A stretch of 59,804 nt of DNA, from contig JAFGLV010000041.1 in assembly GCA_016927855.1 (NCBI GenBank), positions 1 through 59,804 of the forward strand, in the 5' to 3' direction. The notes below the pieces were generated by a model, which was given only the letters and a program-made list of their open reading frames with translations, had not been told where the DNA came from and did not search any database. Positions 17,227 to 25,070 of the stretch are shown one piece after another; positions within the stretch are counted from its first letter, which is position 1, and each line of letters begins with the position of its first letter. The position numbers were made by a program, and so were the translations under genes. The stretch comes from Sedimentisphaerales bacterium (lineage in GTDB: Bacteria; Planctomycetota; Phycisphaerae; Sedimentisphaerales; Anaerobacaceae).

Positions 17227-18264
17227 ATGAGTGTGAAGAAAATAGCCAAGAAAGACTTTGTCGAGTTTGTCGAGACGCTGATCCGCAAGGAGCGCGTCTT
17301 CGGGGTCCAGGCCAAGGGGGACCGCTTCGATTTCGCTCCGCTGGAGTCGGCGCAGGACCTGCGGCTGGATTACGACGTGACGCTTCAGCCTCCCAAGAAG
17401 TTCTTCCAGCCGCCGGCCGAAGTGCTGATGACGTTCGAGGTCGGCGGAGGGTATCAGTCGCAATACGACGACGAGCCGTTTGTCCTGTTGGGTGTGCATC
17501 CCTACGACATGGTCGCGATCAACCAGATGGACGAGCTGTTCAGCCAGGACAACTACGATACGCACTACATGACCCGGCGCAACAACGCGACCATCGTTGC
17601 CTGCGACGTCGCGAAACCTTCGGAGAACGTCTTCGCTTCGTCGATGGGCACCGCGGTCGTCAAGAGCGGTTACGACGTCCTGCTGACGGATATCGGCGAC
17701 AGCTACGTCTGTGAGGCAGCAACGGAGAAAGGTGAGAAGCTGATGGCGGCAGCGAAGAAAGCGGTGCCGGCCGACGACGCGGCGCTCAAGAGTCGCGAGG
17801 CGGTCTGGGCCAAGAACAAGAAAGGCCTCAACCGTCACGAGCTCAAGTGCGATCCCGCTTACCTGCCCAAGCTCCTGGCCAAAGCCTACAAGCATCCCGT
17901 CTGGGAGGAGCGGGCCAAGACGTGTTTCTCCTGCGGTTCCTGCAACCAGGTCTGCCCGACCTGCTACTGCTTCAACGTGCAGGACGACGTGAACTGGGAC
18001 ATGAAGACAGGCAAGCGCGAAAGGGCCTGGGACGGCTGTCTGCTCGACGGCTTCACCAAGGTCGCCGGCGAGCACGAGTTCCGCAAGCAGCGCGCGGATC
18101 GCTTCCGGCACCGGATCTATCGCAAGGGCATGTACGTCCCTGAGAAAATCGGCGGCCAGATCGCCTGCGTCGGCTGCGGTCGTTGCGTCGCGGCGTGCCT
18201 GCCAGACATCGCCAATCCCGTGGCCGTCTACAACCGCCTGATCGACGACCTCGGCATCGGATGA
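17227..18264 (+). CDS. hydB: [NiFe] hydrogenase (sulfhydrogenase) beta subunit, 4Fe-4S electron-transfer protein
   Basis: 345 residues, like the HydB/AsrA iron-sulfur subunit of group 3b hydrogenases. Two cysteine clusters for [4Fe-4S] centres are seen: Cys233, 236, 239 and 243 in CFSCGSCNQVC (with Cys246 and Cys248 beside it) and Cys314, 317, 320 and 324 in CVGCGRCVAAC. It shuttles electrons between the hydrogenase module and the flavin subunit in the cytoplasm. It is the first of four genes in the classical order beta-gamma-delta-alpha. GGAG lies 14-17 bases before the ATG. Confidence 0.88.
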   Translation: MSVKKIAKKDFVEFVETLIRKERVFGVQAKGDRFDFAPLESAQDLRLDYDVTLQPPKKFFQPPAEVLMTFEVGGGYQSQYDDEPFVLLGVHPYDMVAINQMDELFSQDNYDTHYMTRRNNATIVACDVAKPSENVFASSMGTAVVKSGYDVLLTDIGDSYVCEAATEKGEKLMAAAKKAVPADDAALKSREAVWAKNKKGLNRHELKCDPAYLPKLLAKAYKHPVWEERAKTCFSCGSCNQVCPTCYCFNVQDDVNWDMKTGKRERAWDGCLLDGFTKVAGEHEFRKQRADRFRHRIYRKGMYVPEKIGGQIACVGCGRCVAACLPDIANPVAVYNRLIDDLGIG

Positions 18265-18265
18265 G

Positions 18266-18316
18266 AATTGATGATCGATCGTTGAATCATCAATCATCAA
18301 TTATCAATCATCAATT
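18266..18316. repeat. ATCATCAATT word repeat between hydB and hydG
   Basis: AATTGATGAT (18266-18275) pairs perfectly with ATCATCAATT (18307-18316); a second ATCATCAATT lies between. It fills the gap between two hydrogenase genes that must be co-expressed, so it is either a processing or stability hairpin or a tolerated insertion. Confidence 0.75.
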
Positions 18317-18330
18317 GAAGGGTCTGACAC

Positions 18331-19170
18331 ATGTGTCAGTGTTGTGCTGAGAAGAAAGACATCTATCTGCCGGAATTGGCGACCGTCATGGACGCCAAAG
18401 CGATGAACGTGACGGAGCGATATCTCCGCTTGGCGATGGATGATGGGCCGTTCGATTTTGTGCCGGGACAGTTCGTGGAGGTGTCGGTGGCCGGCATCGG
18501 CGAGGCGCCGATCACCATCAGCTCGTCGCCCACCCAGAACGGCGGCTTCGAGCTGGTCGTGCGGAAGGTCGGCAACGTCACCAAGGCAATCCACAATCTC
18601 AATAAGGGCGACAAGCTCGGTATTCGCGGGCCGCTCGGCGATGGCATGTATCCGGTCGATGAGGCCAAAGGCAAGAACGTCGTCTTCATCTGCGGCGGCA
18701 TCGGCCTGGTCCCCCAGCGGTCGTTCGTCAACTACGTGCTTGACAACCGCGACGACTATGGCGAAGTGACGATCCTGCAGGGCACCAAGGAGTACGACCA
18801 GCGTCTGTTTACCGACGAAGTGGCCGCCTGGGACAAGCGCGACGACGTCCAGATGCTCGAGACCATCGACTTGCCCGACAAGCGTTGGAAGAGCAACGTC
18901 GGTGTCGTCACCAAGCTGATCCCGATGATCAAGAGCGAGTTGAAGTCGGCGGTCGTGCTGGTGTGCGGCCCGCCGGTGATGTACAAGTTCGTGCTGATGA
19001 GCCTGGAAGAGCACGAAGTCCCCCACGAGAACATCTTCCTGAACTTGGAACGCAAGATGAAGTGCGGCGTCGGCAAGTGCGGGCATTGCCAGATCAACAG
19101 CACCTACACCTGCATGGACGGGCCCGTTTTCCGTTACTCTGATTTGGCTACGATGCCGGAGGCGATTTAA
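18331..19170 (+). CDS. hydG: [NiFe] hydrogenase gamma subunit, FAD/NAD(P)-binding
   Basis: 279 residues, ferredoxin-NADP reductase fold. ITISSSPT is the FAD-binding segment, FICGGIGLVPQRS the NAD(P)-binding glycine motif, and VLVCGPPVMYK the C-terminal nucleotide-site motif. Cys245, 250, 253 and 261 near the end bind a [2Fe-2S] cluster. The subunit exchanges electrons between NAD(P)H and the iron-sulfur chain. The symbol follows the Pyrococcus sulfhydrogenase naming and is unrelated to the HydG maturase of [FeFe] enzymes. The stop is two bases before the next start. Confidence 0.9.
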   Translation: MCQCCAEKKDIYLPELATVMDAKAMNVTERYLRLAMDDGPFDFVPGQFVEVSVAGIGEAPITISSSPTQNGGFELVVRKVGNVTKAIHNLNKGDKLGIRGPLGDGMYPVDEAKGKNVVFICGGIGLVPQRSFVNYVLDNRDDYGEVTILQGTKEYDQRLFTDEVAAWDKRDDVQMLETIDLPDKRWKSNVGVVTKLIPMIKSELKSAVVLVCGPPVMYKFVLMSLEEHEVPHENIFLNLERKMKCGVGKCGHCQINSTYTCMDGPVFRYSDLATMPEAI

Positions 19171-19172
19171 CG

Positions 19173-19928
19173 ATGAGTAAACCGAAGATTGCCATATTCG
19201 ATTTCGCCTGCTGCGAAGGCTGCCAGCTCCAGATCGTCAACCTCGAGGAGGAGTTGCTCGATCTGCTCGGCGGCGCCGACGTCGTCGAATGGCGCGAGGC
19301 GATGAGCGAGAAGTGCGATGAGTACGACATTGCGATCATCGAAGGCTCGATCACGCGCCTGGAAGATGAAGAGCGGCTCAAGCTGATCCGCAGTCGGGCG
19401 AAGATCCTCATTGCCTTAGGCGCCTGCGCGACCATCGGCGGGATCAACAAGCTCAAGAACAACTTCGACGACCTGGATGAGGTCAAGAAGTGCGTGTATG
19501 GCAAGGACGCGAACAAGCCGCACCTGGCGACGCAGCCAACCAAAGCGGTCGACGAGGTCGTGCAGGTCGATGCCTACGTGCACGGCTGTCCGATCGACCG
19601 TAAGGAGTTCACCTATATCATGCGCTGCCTGCTGATGGGCAAGGAGCCGGAGATTCCCGAGTACCCGGTGTGCGTCGAGTGCAAGGCCAAGGGCAATCCG
19701 TGTCTGTGGGAATATGGCCAGGTCTGCCTGGGCCCGATCATCCGGGCCGGCTGCGGCGCGAGGTGCCCGTCGAACGGCTTTCGCTGCTTCGGCTGCCGCG
19801 GCTATATCGACAACCCGAACGTGGATGCCGCCAAAGACGTCATCGACAAGTTCGGTTTGAACATTGACGACCTCAAGACGAAGATGGTTCTCTTCGGAAG
19901 CAGACAGGAGCCGACGATCCATGGGTAA
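19173..19928 (+). CDS. hydD: [NiFe] hydrogenase delta (small) subunit
   Basis: 251 residues, NuoB-like small subunit that carries the [4Fe-4S] cluster next to the nickel site. The start has CCEGCQLQ (Cys14 and Cys17 as the proximal pair), ALGACATIGG supplies the next ligand, and HGCPIDR the last. The tail (CVECKAKGNPC, CLGPIIRAGCGARCPS, CFGCRG) adds cysteines for further clusters as in group 3 enzymes. No twin-arginine signal, so cytoplasmic. Its last eight bases overlap the alpha gene (ATGGGTAA). Confidence 0.9.
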   Translation: MSKPKIAIFDFACCEGCQLQIVNLEEELLDLLGGADVVEWREAMSEKCDEYDIAIIEGSITRLEDEERLKLIRSRAKILIALGACATIGGINKLKNNFDDLDEVKKCVYGKDANKPHLATQPTKAVDEVVQVDAYVHGCPIDRKEFTYIMRCLLMGKEPEIPEYPVCVECKAKGNPCLWEYGQVCLGPIIRAGCGARCPSNGFRCFGCRGYIDNPNVDAAKDVIDKFGLNIDDLKTKMVLFGSRQEPTIHG

Positions 19929-21228
19929 GACAGTCAACGTAAACGTTCATCATATCACGCGTGTTGAAGGGCACGGCAACATCGTTGTCAACGCCACCGA
20001 CGGCAAGATCGAGAAGGTCGAGTGGCAGGTGCCCGAAGCGCCGCGTTTCTTCGAGGCGATGGTGCGCGGACGCAGCTACGAGGACATTCAGACGATCGTC
20101 AGCCGCATCTGTGGTATCTGCTCGATCACGCACTCGCTGGCCTCGACCAAAGCGGTCGAGAACGCGATGGGCTTCGAGGTCTCCGAGCAGTCCGATGAGA
20201 TCCGCATTCTGATGCATTACTCCGAGCAGATGCAGAGCCACATCCTGCACGTCGGCTACCTGGTCGCGCCCGACCTGTTCGGGATGCCGTCGGTGGTGCC
20301 GCTGGTGGCCAAGGCCCCGGATGCGGTCAAGGCGATTATCCGCATGCATCGGTTGGCCAATGAATGGTCGGATTTGATTGCGGGCCGGACGACTCACCCC
20401 GTGACGCTCAAGCCCGGTGGCCTGACCAAGATCCCCACAGCCAAGGAGCTACGCGGGTTGCAGGACAGGCTCAAGGAAAACCTGCCTGTGCTGAAAGCCA
20501 TCGCGGAGGTTGTGCTGTCAGTAGCGGACAATCTGCCGGATTTCACGCGGGAGACCGAGTACATCTCGCTCAAGCAAGATGATCCACGGACCTACACGTT
20601 CTATCATGGCGAGATCGCATCCACCGACTACGACGGGACCGTCGCGATCAACGACTGGAAGACCGTCGCCAACGAGTATGTCGTCGATCAGTCCACCGCC
20701 AAATGGACCAAGTGGCATCGCGATTCCTATGCCGTCGGCGCGCTGGCGCGCTTCAACAACAACGCCGAGCTGCTCTCGCCAACCGCCAAAGCAGTAGCGA
20801 AGATGTTCGGCCTGGAGAAAGGCAATTGCAGTCCGTTCATGAACAATGTGGCGCAGCTCGTCGAGTGCGTCCATGTGGTCGAGACCAGCATCGAGATGAT
20901 CGACAAGCTGCTGACGAAGGGGCTCAAAGACGAGAAGGTCAAGGTCAGTCCGAAGGCCGGCAAGGCCGGCGGCTGCGTCGAGGCGCCGCGCGGCATCCTG
21001 TTCCACGAGTACGAGTTCGATCGCAAGGGCAACTGCGTCGGCGCCGATATCTGTATTCCGACCAATCAGAACCATGCGAACATCCAGAAGGACTTCGAGA
21101 AGATGGTGCCCGAAATCCTTGACGAAGGCGAGGATGCGGTCCGCCAGAAGCTCGAAATGCTGGTTCGCTCGTACGACCCGTGCATCTCGTGCTCCACGCA
21201 CATGCTGGACGTGGAATTCGTGAAATGA
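19921..21228 (+). CDS. hydA: [NiFe] hydrogenase alpha (large, catalytic) subunit
   Basis: 435 residues. Both nickel-binding pairs are intact: Cys64 and Cys67 in RICGIC and Cys421 and Cys424 in DPCISCSTH. The eight residues after His427 are the peptide normally removed by a maturation protease, and that protease gene follows. Order and subunit set point to the group 3b NAD(P)-linked bidirectional type, which can produce H2 to dispose of reductant or take it up. Start 19921 is chosen over an in-frame ATG at 19864 because it gives GKTVNVNVHHITRVEGHGN, the normal N-terminus. Confidence 0.93.
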   Translation: MGKTVNVNVHHITRVEGHGNIVVNATDGKIEKVEWQVPEAPRFFEAMVRGRSYEDIQTIVSRICGICSITHSLASTKAVENAMGFEVSEQSDEIRILMHYSEQMQSHILHVGYLVAPDLFGMPSVVPLVAKAPDAVKAIIRMHRLANEWSDLIAGRTTHPVTLKPGGLTKIPTAKELRGLQDRLKENLPVLKAIAEVVLSVADNLPDFTRETEYISLKQDDPRTYTFYHGEIASTDYDGTVAINDWKTVANEYVVDQSTAKWTKWHRDSYAVGALARFNNNAELLSPTAKAVAKMFGLEKGNCSPFMNNVAQLVECVHVVETSIEMIDKLLTKGLKDEKVKVSPKAGKAGGCVEAPRGILFHEYEFDRKGNCVGADICIPTNQNHANIQKDFEKMVPEILDEGEDAVRQKLEMLVRSYDPCISCSTHMLDVEFVK

Positions 21229-21300
21229 AGTCTGAAGTGTAAAGTTTGAAGTGTGAAGTGGAAGGGATGGCACTTGAAACTTCAAACTTGAGACTTCGAA
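21229..21300. repeat. AAGTTTGAAGTGTGAAGT / CTTCAAACTTGAGACTTC word repeat
   Basis: Word-type repeat between hydA and the protease gene, related to 5501-5530. Its right part supplies the first codons of the protease gene. Confidence 0.7.
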
Positions 21301-21752
21301 CTCCCGTCGTCGTGCTCGGCCTCGGCAACCCGCTCATGGCGGACGAGGGGATCGGCGTCTACCTCGTCGAGCGGTTGAATCAGGTGGCTGACCGGTATCC
21401 GCAGGTTGAGTTCATCGACGCCGGGACCGGCGGAATGTCGGTGTTGCACTGGATCGAAGGTCGGCGCAAGGCAGTCTTTATCGACTGTGCGTTCATGGGC
21501 GCCGAGCCCGGCTCGATCCGGCGGTTTACGCCCGACCAGGTGCGCAGCACCAAGGTGCTGGCCCATCAGTCCTTGCACGAGGCGGATCTTTTGCATATTC
21601 TGACGCTGGCCGAACAGCTTGGCCAGTGTCCCGAAGAGGTGGTCATCTTCGGCATCGAGCCGAAAGCGGTCGAGCCGAAACAAGGGATCAGCAGTGTACT
21701 ACTGGGCAGGATCGATCAGCACCTCGCGGAAATCGAGGTGGAACTGACATAA
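21267..21752 (+). CDS. Hydrogenase maturation protease
   Basis: About 161 residues, HycI/HyaD-type endopeptidase that trims the large-subunit C-terminus after nickel insertion. Motifs: GLGNPLMADEGIG with the nickel-sensing acidic residue, FIDAGTGG, and VFIDCAFMGAEPGS. The start is uncertain: the frame opens with a TTG at 21246 and an ATG at 21267, both in a word-type repeat, and the conserved part begins only at about residue 15 (VVVLGLGN). Operon partner of the hydrogenase, 38 bp downstream. Confidence 0.88.
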   Translation: MALETSNLRLRTPVVVLGLGNPLMADEGIGVYLVERLNQVADRYPQVEFIDAGTGGMSVLHWIEGRRKAVFIDCAFMGAEPGSIRRFTPDQVRSTKVLAHQSLHEADLLHILTLAEQLGQCPEEVVIFGIEPKAVEPKQGISSVLLGRIDQHLAEIEVELT

Positions 21753-21754
21753 CG

Positions 21755-21795
21755 GCGGTTGACAATCGTCAATCATCTATCATCCATTATCAATG
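21755..21795. repeat. CAATCATCTATCATCCATTATCAAT word repeat
   Basis: Short ATCA/ATCC-word tract between the hydrogenase protease and the response regulator, the same family as 18266 and 26600. Confidence 0.6.
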
Positions 21796-21807
21796 CAAGG
21801 GGCGACA

Positions 21808-22203
21808 ATGGCACAAGGCAGGATTCTAATCATCGACGACGATCCTGATATCACCGAGGCGATGACCGTGGTGCTGGAGAACCGGGGCTACGAGGTCGCC
21901 GGCGCCGCCGACGGCAGCGAAGGCATGGAGCAGTTGAAGGCGAATCGCCCGGACGTGATCATCCTCGATGTGATGATGAGGACGCGCCAGGAGGGGTTCG
22001 AGCTTTCGCGCGAGCTGAAGACCAATCCCGACTACAAGGACATCCCGATTCTCATGCTCACCGCGGTCAAGGAGAAGACAGGCCTGGACTTCAAGCCCAC
22101 CGCCGGCGACGAATCCTGGCTGCCGGTCGAGGAGTTCCTCGACAAGCCGGTCAAACCGGACGTTCTTCTGGAGAAGGTCCAGAGCCTCCTACAGAAGCGC
22201 TGA
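21808..22203 (+). CDS. Receiver-only response regulator with an enlarged loop
   Basis: 131 residues. Acidic pocket Asp10-Asp12, phosphoacceptor Asp54 in IILDVMM, switch Thr in MLTAVKEK, conserved Lys113 in LDKPVKP. Between the Thr and Lys lies a longer than usual loop (about residues 88-110, GLDFKPTAGDESWLP). No output domain. The start at 21808 follows AAGGGG by six bases; an ATG at 21793 lies upstream of that site. The histidine kinase gene begins 5 bp after the stop, so they are a two-component pair encoded next to the hydrogenase. Confidence 0.88.
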   Translation: MAQGRILIIDDDPDITEAMTVVLENRGYEVAGAADGSEGMEQLKANRPDVIILDVMMRTRQEGFELSRELKTNPDYKDIPILMLTAVKEKTGLDFKPTAGDESWLPVEEFLDKPVKPDVLLEKVQSLLQKR

Positions 22204-22208
22204 GCGGT

Positions 22209-23594
22209 ATGGAAGGCCTCCTCGAGAGTACCAGCCTGATTCGCAGGGCCTACTGGCTCGTCGGGTTGCGGTGGGTGGCGATTGTGTCTTTGGCTGTCGC
22301 CACCTTCGTCGCGCAGCGGTTCCTACACGTCCACTTGCCTGCGACATCGCTGTACGCGATCGCGGGCATCCTGCTGGCGTACAATTTTGTTCTCTACGAT
22401 CTACTGCGATACTGGACCCGCGGCGGCAAGGAGGCATCGCCTGGACGGGTCGGCTCGATCATCACCTTTCAGATCTCCGCCGACCTGCTCATCCTCTCGA
22501 CGATCCTGCACTTTTCGGGGGGCATCGAAAACCCCTTCGCCTTCTTCTTCGTCTTCCACATGATCATCGCCAGCATCCTGTGCTCCAAGCTCCAGAGCTA
22601 TCTCCAGGCGACGCTGGCCGTGTTCCTTTTCGGAGCAGTGGCTAGTCTCGAGGCCCTGGGCTGGATGCACCACTACGACCTCGTGGGCTTTGCCGGGCAC
22701 GGCCTGTATACCTACCCGGTCTTCGTCTTCGGGTTCCTGTTCGTGTTCGCGGTGACACTGTACCTGGTGGTTTACATGACGACGTCCATCGTCGCGCAGC
22801 TCCGCCTGCGGCAGGAAGGCTACGAAAGGGCCAATGCGCTGCTCCAGGAACGCCAGCGCACCTGCGAACTGGCCAACAGCCAGCTCCAGGAAAAGGACAA
22901 GCTCAAGAACGAGTACGTGCTGCGCGTCACGCACGATATCAAAGGCCATTTGGCCGCGATCCAGAGTACGCTCGACGTCGTGCTCGGCGGCATGTTGGGC
23001 CCGATTAGCGAAAAGAACAAGGACTTTGTCGGCCGGGCGCACCGCCGCACCATCAAGTGCCTCGAATTCATCAGCGCCCTGCTGAAGCTCACACGCATGA
23101 AGCTCACCGGACGGCTGGCAGCCGAGCCGTTCTCGTTGCGAGACTGCCTGCTCAATGCCTTGACATTGACCCAGAACCGCGCTCGGGATAAGGCGATTAC
23201 GGTCACCCATCGTATCGATGCGTCGATCGAGACGATCACCGGCGAAGCGGTTCTCATCGAAGAGACCATTACGAATATCCTGTTCAACGCGGTCAAGTAC
23301 ACTCCCGAAGGCGGTAAGGTCTCGCTGGAAGCCAAGGATGAGGGGCATACCGTGCGCGTGACCGTCAGTGACAGCGGAATCGGCATTCCAGAAGAGGCCG
23401 TCTTGCACATCTTCGAAGAATTCTACCGCGCCGAGAACGCCCGCGCCGCCGAACGCGACGGTACCGGGCTGGGACTGGCGTTCGCCAAACAGGTCGTCGA
23501 GCGCCACGGCGGCCGGATATGGGGCAAGAACAACCCCACCGACGGTAGCACCTTCTCGTTCACCCTGCCCAAGGCAACGTCCCGGGGCCAATGA
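22209..23594 (+). CDS. Membrane histidine kinase resembling the RegB/PrrB redox sensor
   Basis: 461 residues. About six membrane segments occupy residues 18-190. Between two of them is GGIENPF (104-110), which fits the GGxxNPF heptapeptide of RegB/PrrB, where it takes part in quinone sensing. A short coiled coil leads to the H-box (His242 in VTHDIKGHLA), then NILFNAVKYTPEGG, DSGIGIPEE and GTGLGLAFAKQ, all intact. The RegB redox cysteine after the H-box is not evident. With the receiver just upstream it would couple membrane redox state to an unknown output. Redox sensing is inferred from one motif and the hydrogenase context. Confidence 0.85.
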   Translation: MEGLLESTSLIRRAYWLVGLRWVAIVSLAVATFVAQRFLHVHLPATSLYAIAGILLAYNFVLYDLLRYWTRGGKEASPGRVGSIITFQISADLLILSTILHFSGGIENPFAFFFVFHMIIASILCSKLQSYLQATLAVFLFGAVASLEALGWMHHYDLVGFAGHGLYTYPVFVFGFLFVFAVTLYLVVYMTTSIVAQLRLRQEGYERANALLQERQRTCELANSQLQEKDKLKNEYVLRVTHDIKGHLAAIQSTLDVVLGGMLGPISEKNKDFVGRAHRRTIKCLEFISALLKLTRMKLTGRLAAEPFSLRDCLLNALTLTQNRARDKAITVTHRIDASIETITGEAVLIEETITNILFNAVKYTPEGGKVSLEAKDEGHTVRVTVSDSGIGIPEEAVLHIFEEFYRAENARAAERDGTGLGLAFAKQVVERHGGRIWGKNNPTDGSTFSFTLPKATSRGQ

Positions 23595-23719
23595 CGATCC
23601 ACGGCTTCGCAGGAATGACAGTCTGGGTCCCTCTCGTATAGCCACCGCACTCTGCCTATCCCGGTGCGCCCCGATGCAATGCACTCCTCGTTTGGCCAGG
23701 GGCGTCTTTCTTCTTGCCC

Positions 23720-23748
23720 TTGTCGCCATCGTGGGCCTAAAATAGAAT
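23720..23748 (+). promoter_or_regulatory. Candidate promoter for the pseudopilin gene
   Basis: TTGTCG (23720-23725), 17-bp spacer, TAGAAT (23743-23748), 90 bp before the start codon. Four and five of six consensus positions match. Confidence 0.5.
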
Positions 23749-23837
23749 CACGATCTCGAAATTGGCCCCAGAGGCACACGCGCTCTCTGAGGTACGGTCG
23801 AGCGATGCGGTTTCAGCGAGAGTAAGGAGGCCGCAGT

Positions 23838-24668
23838 ATGCAAGACGGGCGTGGTTCTTCTGGAATGCGAGGCAGCGGCCGGGTACGCCGGCCCGAGGGC
23901 TTCACGCTCATCGAGCTGCTCGTCGTGATCGCGATCATCACCGTGCTGACGACCATCCTGATTCCCGCGCTAGCGCACGTCCGCGAACAGGCGCGGCGCA
24001 GGTCGTGCGCCGCCCGCATACGCCAGCACGTACTTTGGCTGAACGTGTACGGCGCCGAGAACGAGGGCCGACTGCCGCCGCTCGCCGCGACCAGTTGGCT
24101 GCAGGATGTTCCGGTTGCGACGGTCAACCTCATGCTTCGCGGCGGCATGAACCGCAAGATGTTCTACTGCCCCTCCAACTTCAATCAGCAGAGGTACATC
24201 GACTCCTTCTGGACCTTGGGGATCGGCCAGAGCCAATGGGACGGCACCCAGTTCCTCAATGCACCTTCTGGCGCTGGTGGGCTCGTCGTTTCGGGTTATG
24301 GCTTCATCCAGCAGACTACCGGCCGCAGGCCGATCCGCCCCTACGAACGCGATACCGTGAGGAAGGAGTGGGTCCAATCGCTGCGGATCAAGAACCCGTC
24401 CCTTCGCGAGATGGTGGTCGATCTGGTCACGGGCATGCCGGACGCGACCAAGGACTACGGGATGAACTTTGTCGAAGTGGACTACGCGGTCTTCAACAAG
24501 TACGAGGTGTACAGCGGCACCAGCCACATGAAGAACGAAGCCGATCCGGCCGGAGGGAATATCGGTTTCCTCGACGGTCACGTCGAATGGCGTGCCTTCA
24601 ACCCCGAACGCGACGCTAGCGGCACGGCCTTGTCCCGCTACGACCACTGTCCGACCTACTTCTGGTAA
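23838..24668 (+). CDS. Prepilin-leader (H-X9-DG type) secreted or pilus-like protein
   Basis: 276 residues. A type IV prepilin leader ([19 protein letters not shown], residues 20-38) is cut before Phe and followed by a hydrophobic helix. The C-terminal [13 protein letters not shown] is the H-X9-DG motif that marks the large planctomycete family of DUF1559-like pseudopilins. AAGGAGG precedes the ATG. Substrate of the type II secretion/pilus machinery, whose core genes sit at 52162-59804. Function of the variable middle region is unknown. Confidence 0.88.
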   Translation: MQDGRGSSGMRGSGRVRRPEGFTLIELLVVIAIITVLTTILIPALAHVREQARRRSCAARIRQHVLWLNVYGAENEGRLPPLAATSWLQDVPVATVNLMLRGGMNRKMFYCPSNFNQQRYIDSFWTLGIGQSQWDGTQFLNAPSGAGGLVVSGYGFIQQTTGRRPIRPYERDTVRKEWVQSLRIKNPSLREMVVDLVTGMPDATKDYGMNFVEVDYAVFNKYEVYSGTSHMKNEADPAGGNIGFLDGHVEWRAFNPERDASGTALSRYDHCPTYFW

Positions 24669-24694
24669 GCAAGCCAAAGACCCGAGAGCATTGC

Positions 24695-24943
24695 ATGATT
24701 GAACTGCCCTATTCATTAGTGATCGAAGCGACCGGCGAACCGGACTATTTCGGTTTCTACTCTCCCGACCTGGAAGGCTTCACCGGCATCGGCCACTCTA
24801 TCGAGGATTGCCTGTACAAGGCCAAGTGGGGCATGAAGGAACATGTCGCGCTGTTGCAGGAGCAGGACCTGCCGGTACCGGCGCAGAATCCCGATCCCAA
24901 GATCGTGATCCAGAATAGCAGGAGCCATGCATCCGCCGCGTGA
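24695..24943 (+). CDS. hicB: Orphan HicB-family antitoxin-like protein
   Basis: 82 residues with the HicB partial RNase H fold: YSLVIEATGEPDYFGFYSPDLEGF, the strand-turn-strand start (24 residues), then GHSIEDCLYKAKWGMKEHVALL, the helix. HicB normally neutralises the HicA mRNA interferase. No HicA (about 60 residues, double-stranded-RNA-binding fold) was seen on either side, and the protein has no obvious DNA-binding tail. It follows the pseudopilin gene by 26 bp. Likely an orphan or a regulator without a toxin. Confidence 0.8.
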   Translation: MIELPYSLVIEATGEPDYFGFYSPDLEGFTGIGHSIEDCLYKAKWGMKEHVALLQEQDLPVPAQNPDPKIVIQNSRSHASAA

Positions 24944-25053
24944 GACTGTTGCAGGGTCTGTCCGCACGCCGATTGGGTCTGCGAGCGGACAGCAAGAATC
25001 GCAGGATGGGCCTTAGCCTGTGCTGACGGACCGTTGCGTCCCGAAGATACCGT

Positions 25054-25069
25054 ATGGGCTAAAGCCCAT
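25054..25069. terminator. ATGGGCT-AA-AGCCCAT hairpin
   Basis: Perfect 7-bp stem with a 2-base loop, one base beyond the stop codon of the minus-strand gene at 25071-25781. The flanking GGGCTAAAGCCCATCCTAC words recur in part at 25922-25933, so it is a dispersed repeat that may act as terminator. Confidence 0.55.
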
Positions 25070-25070
25070 C

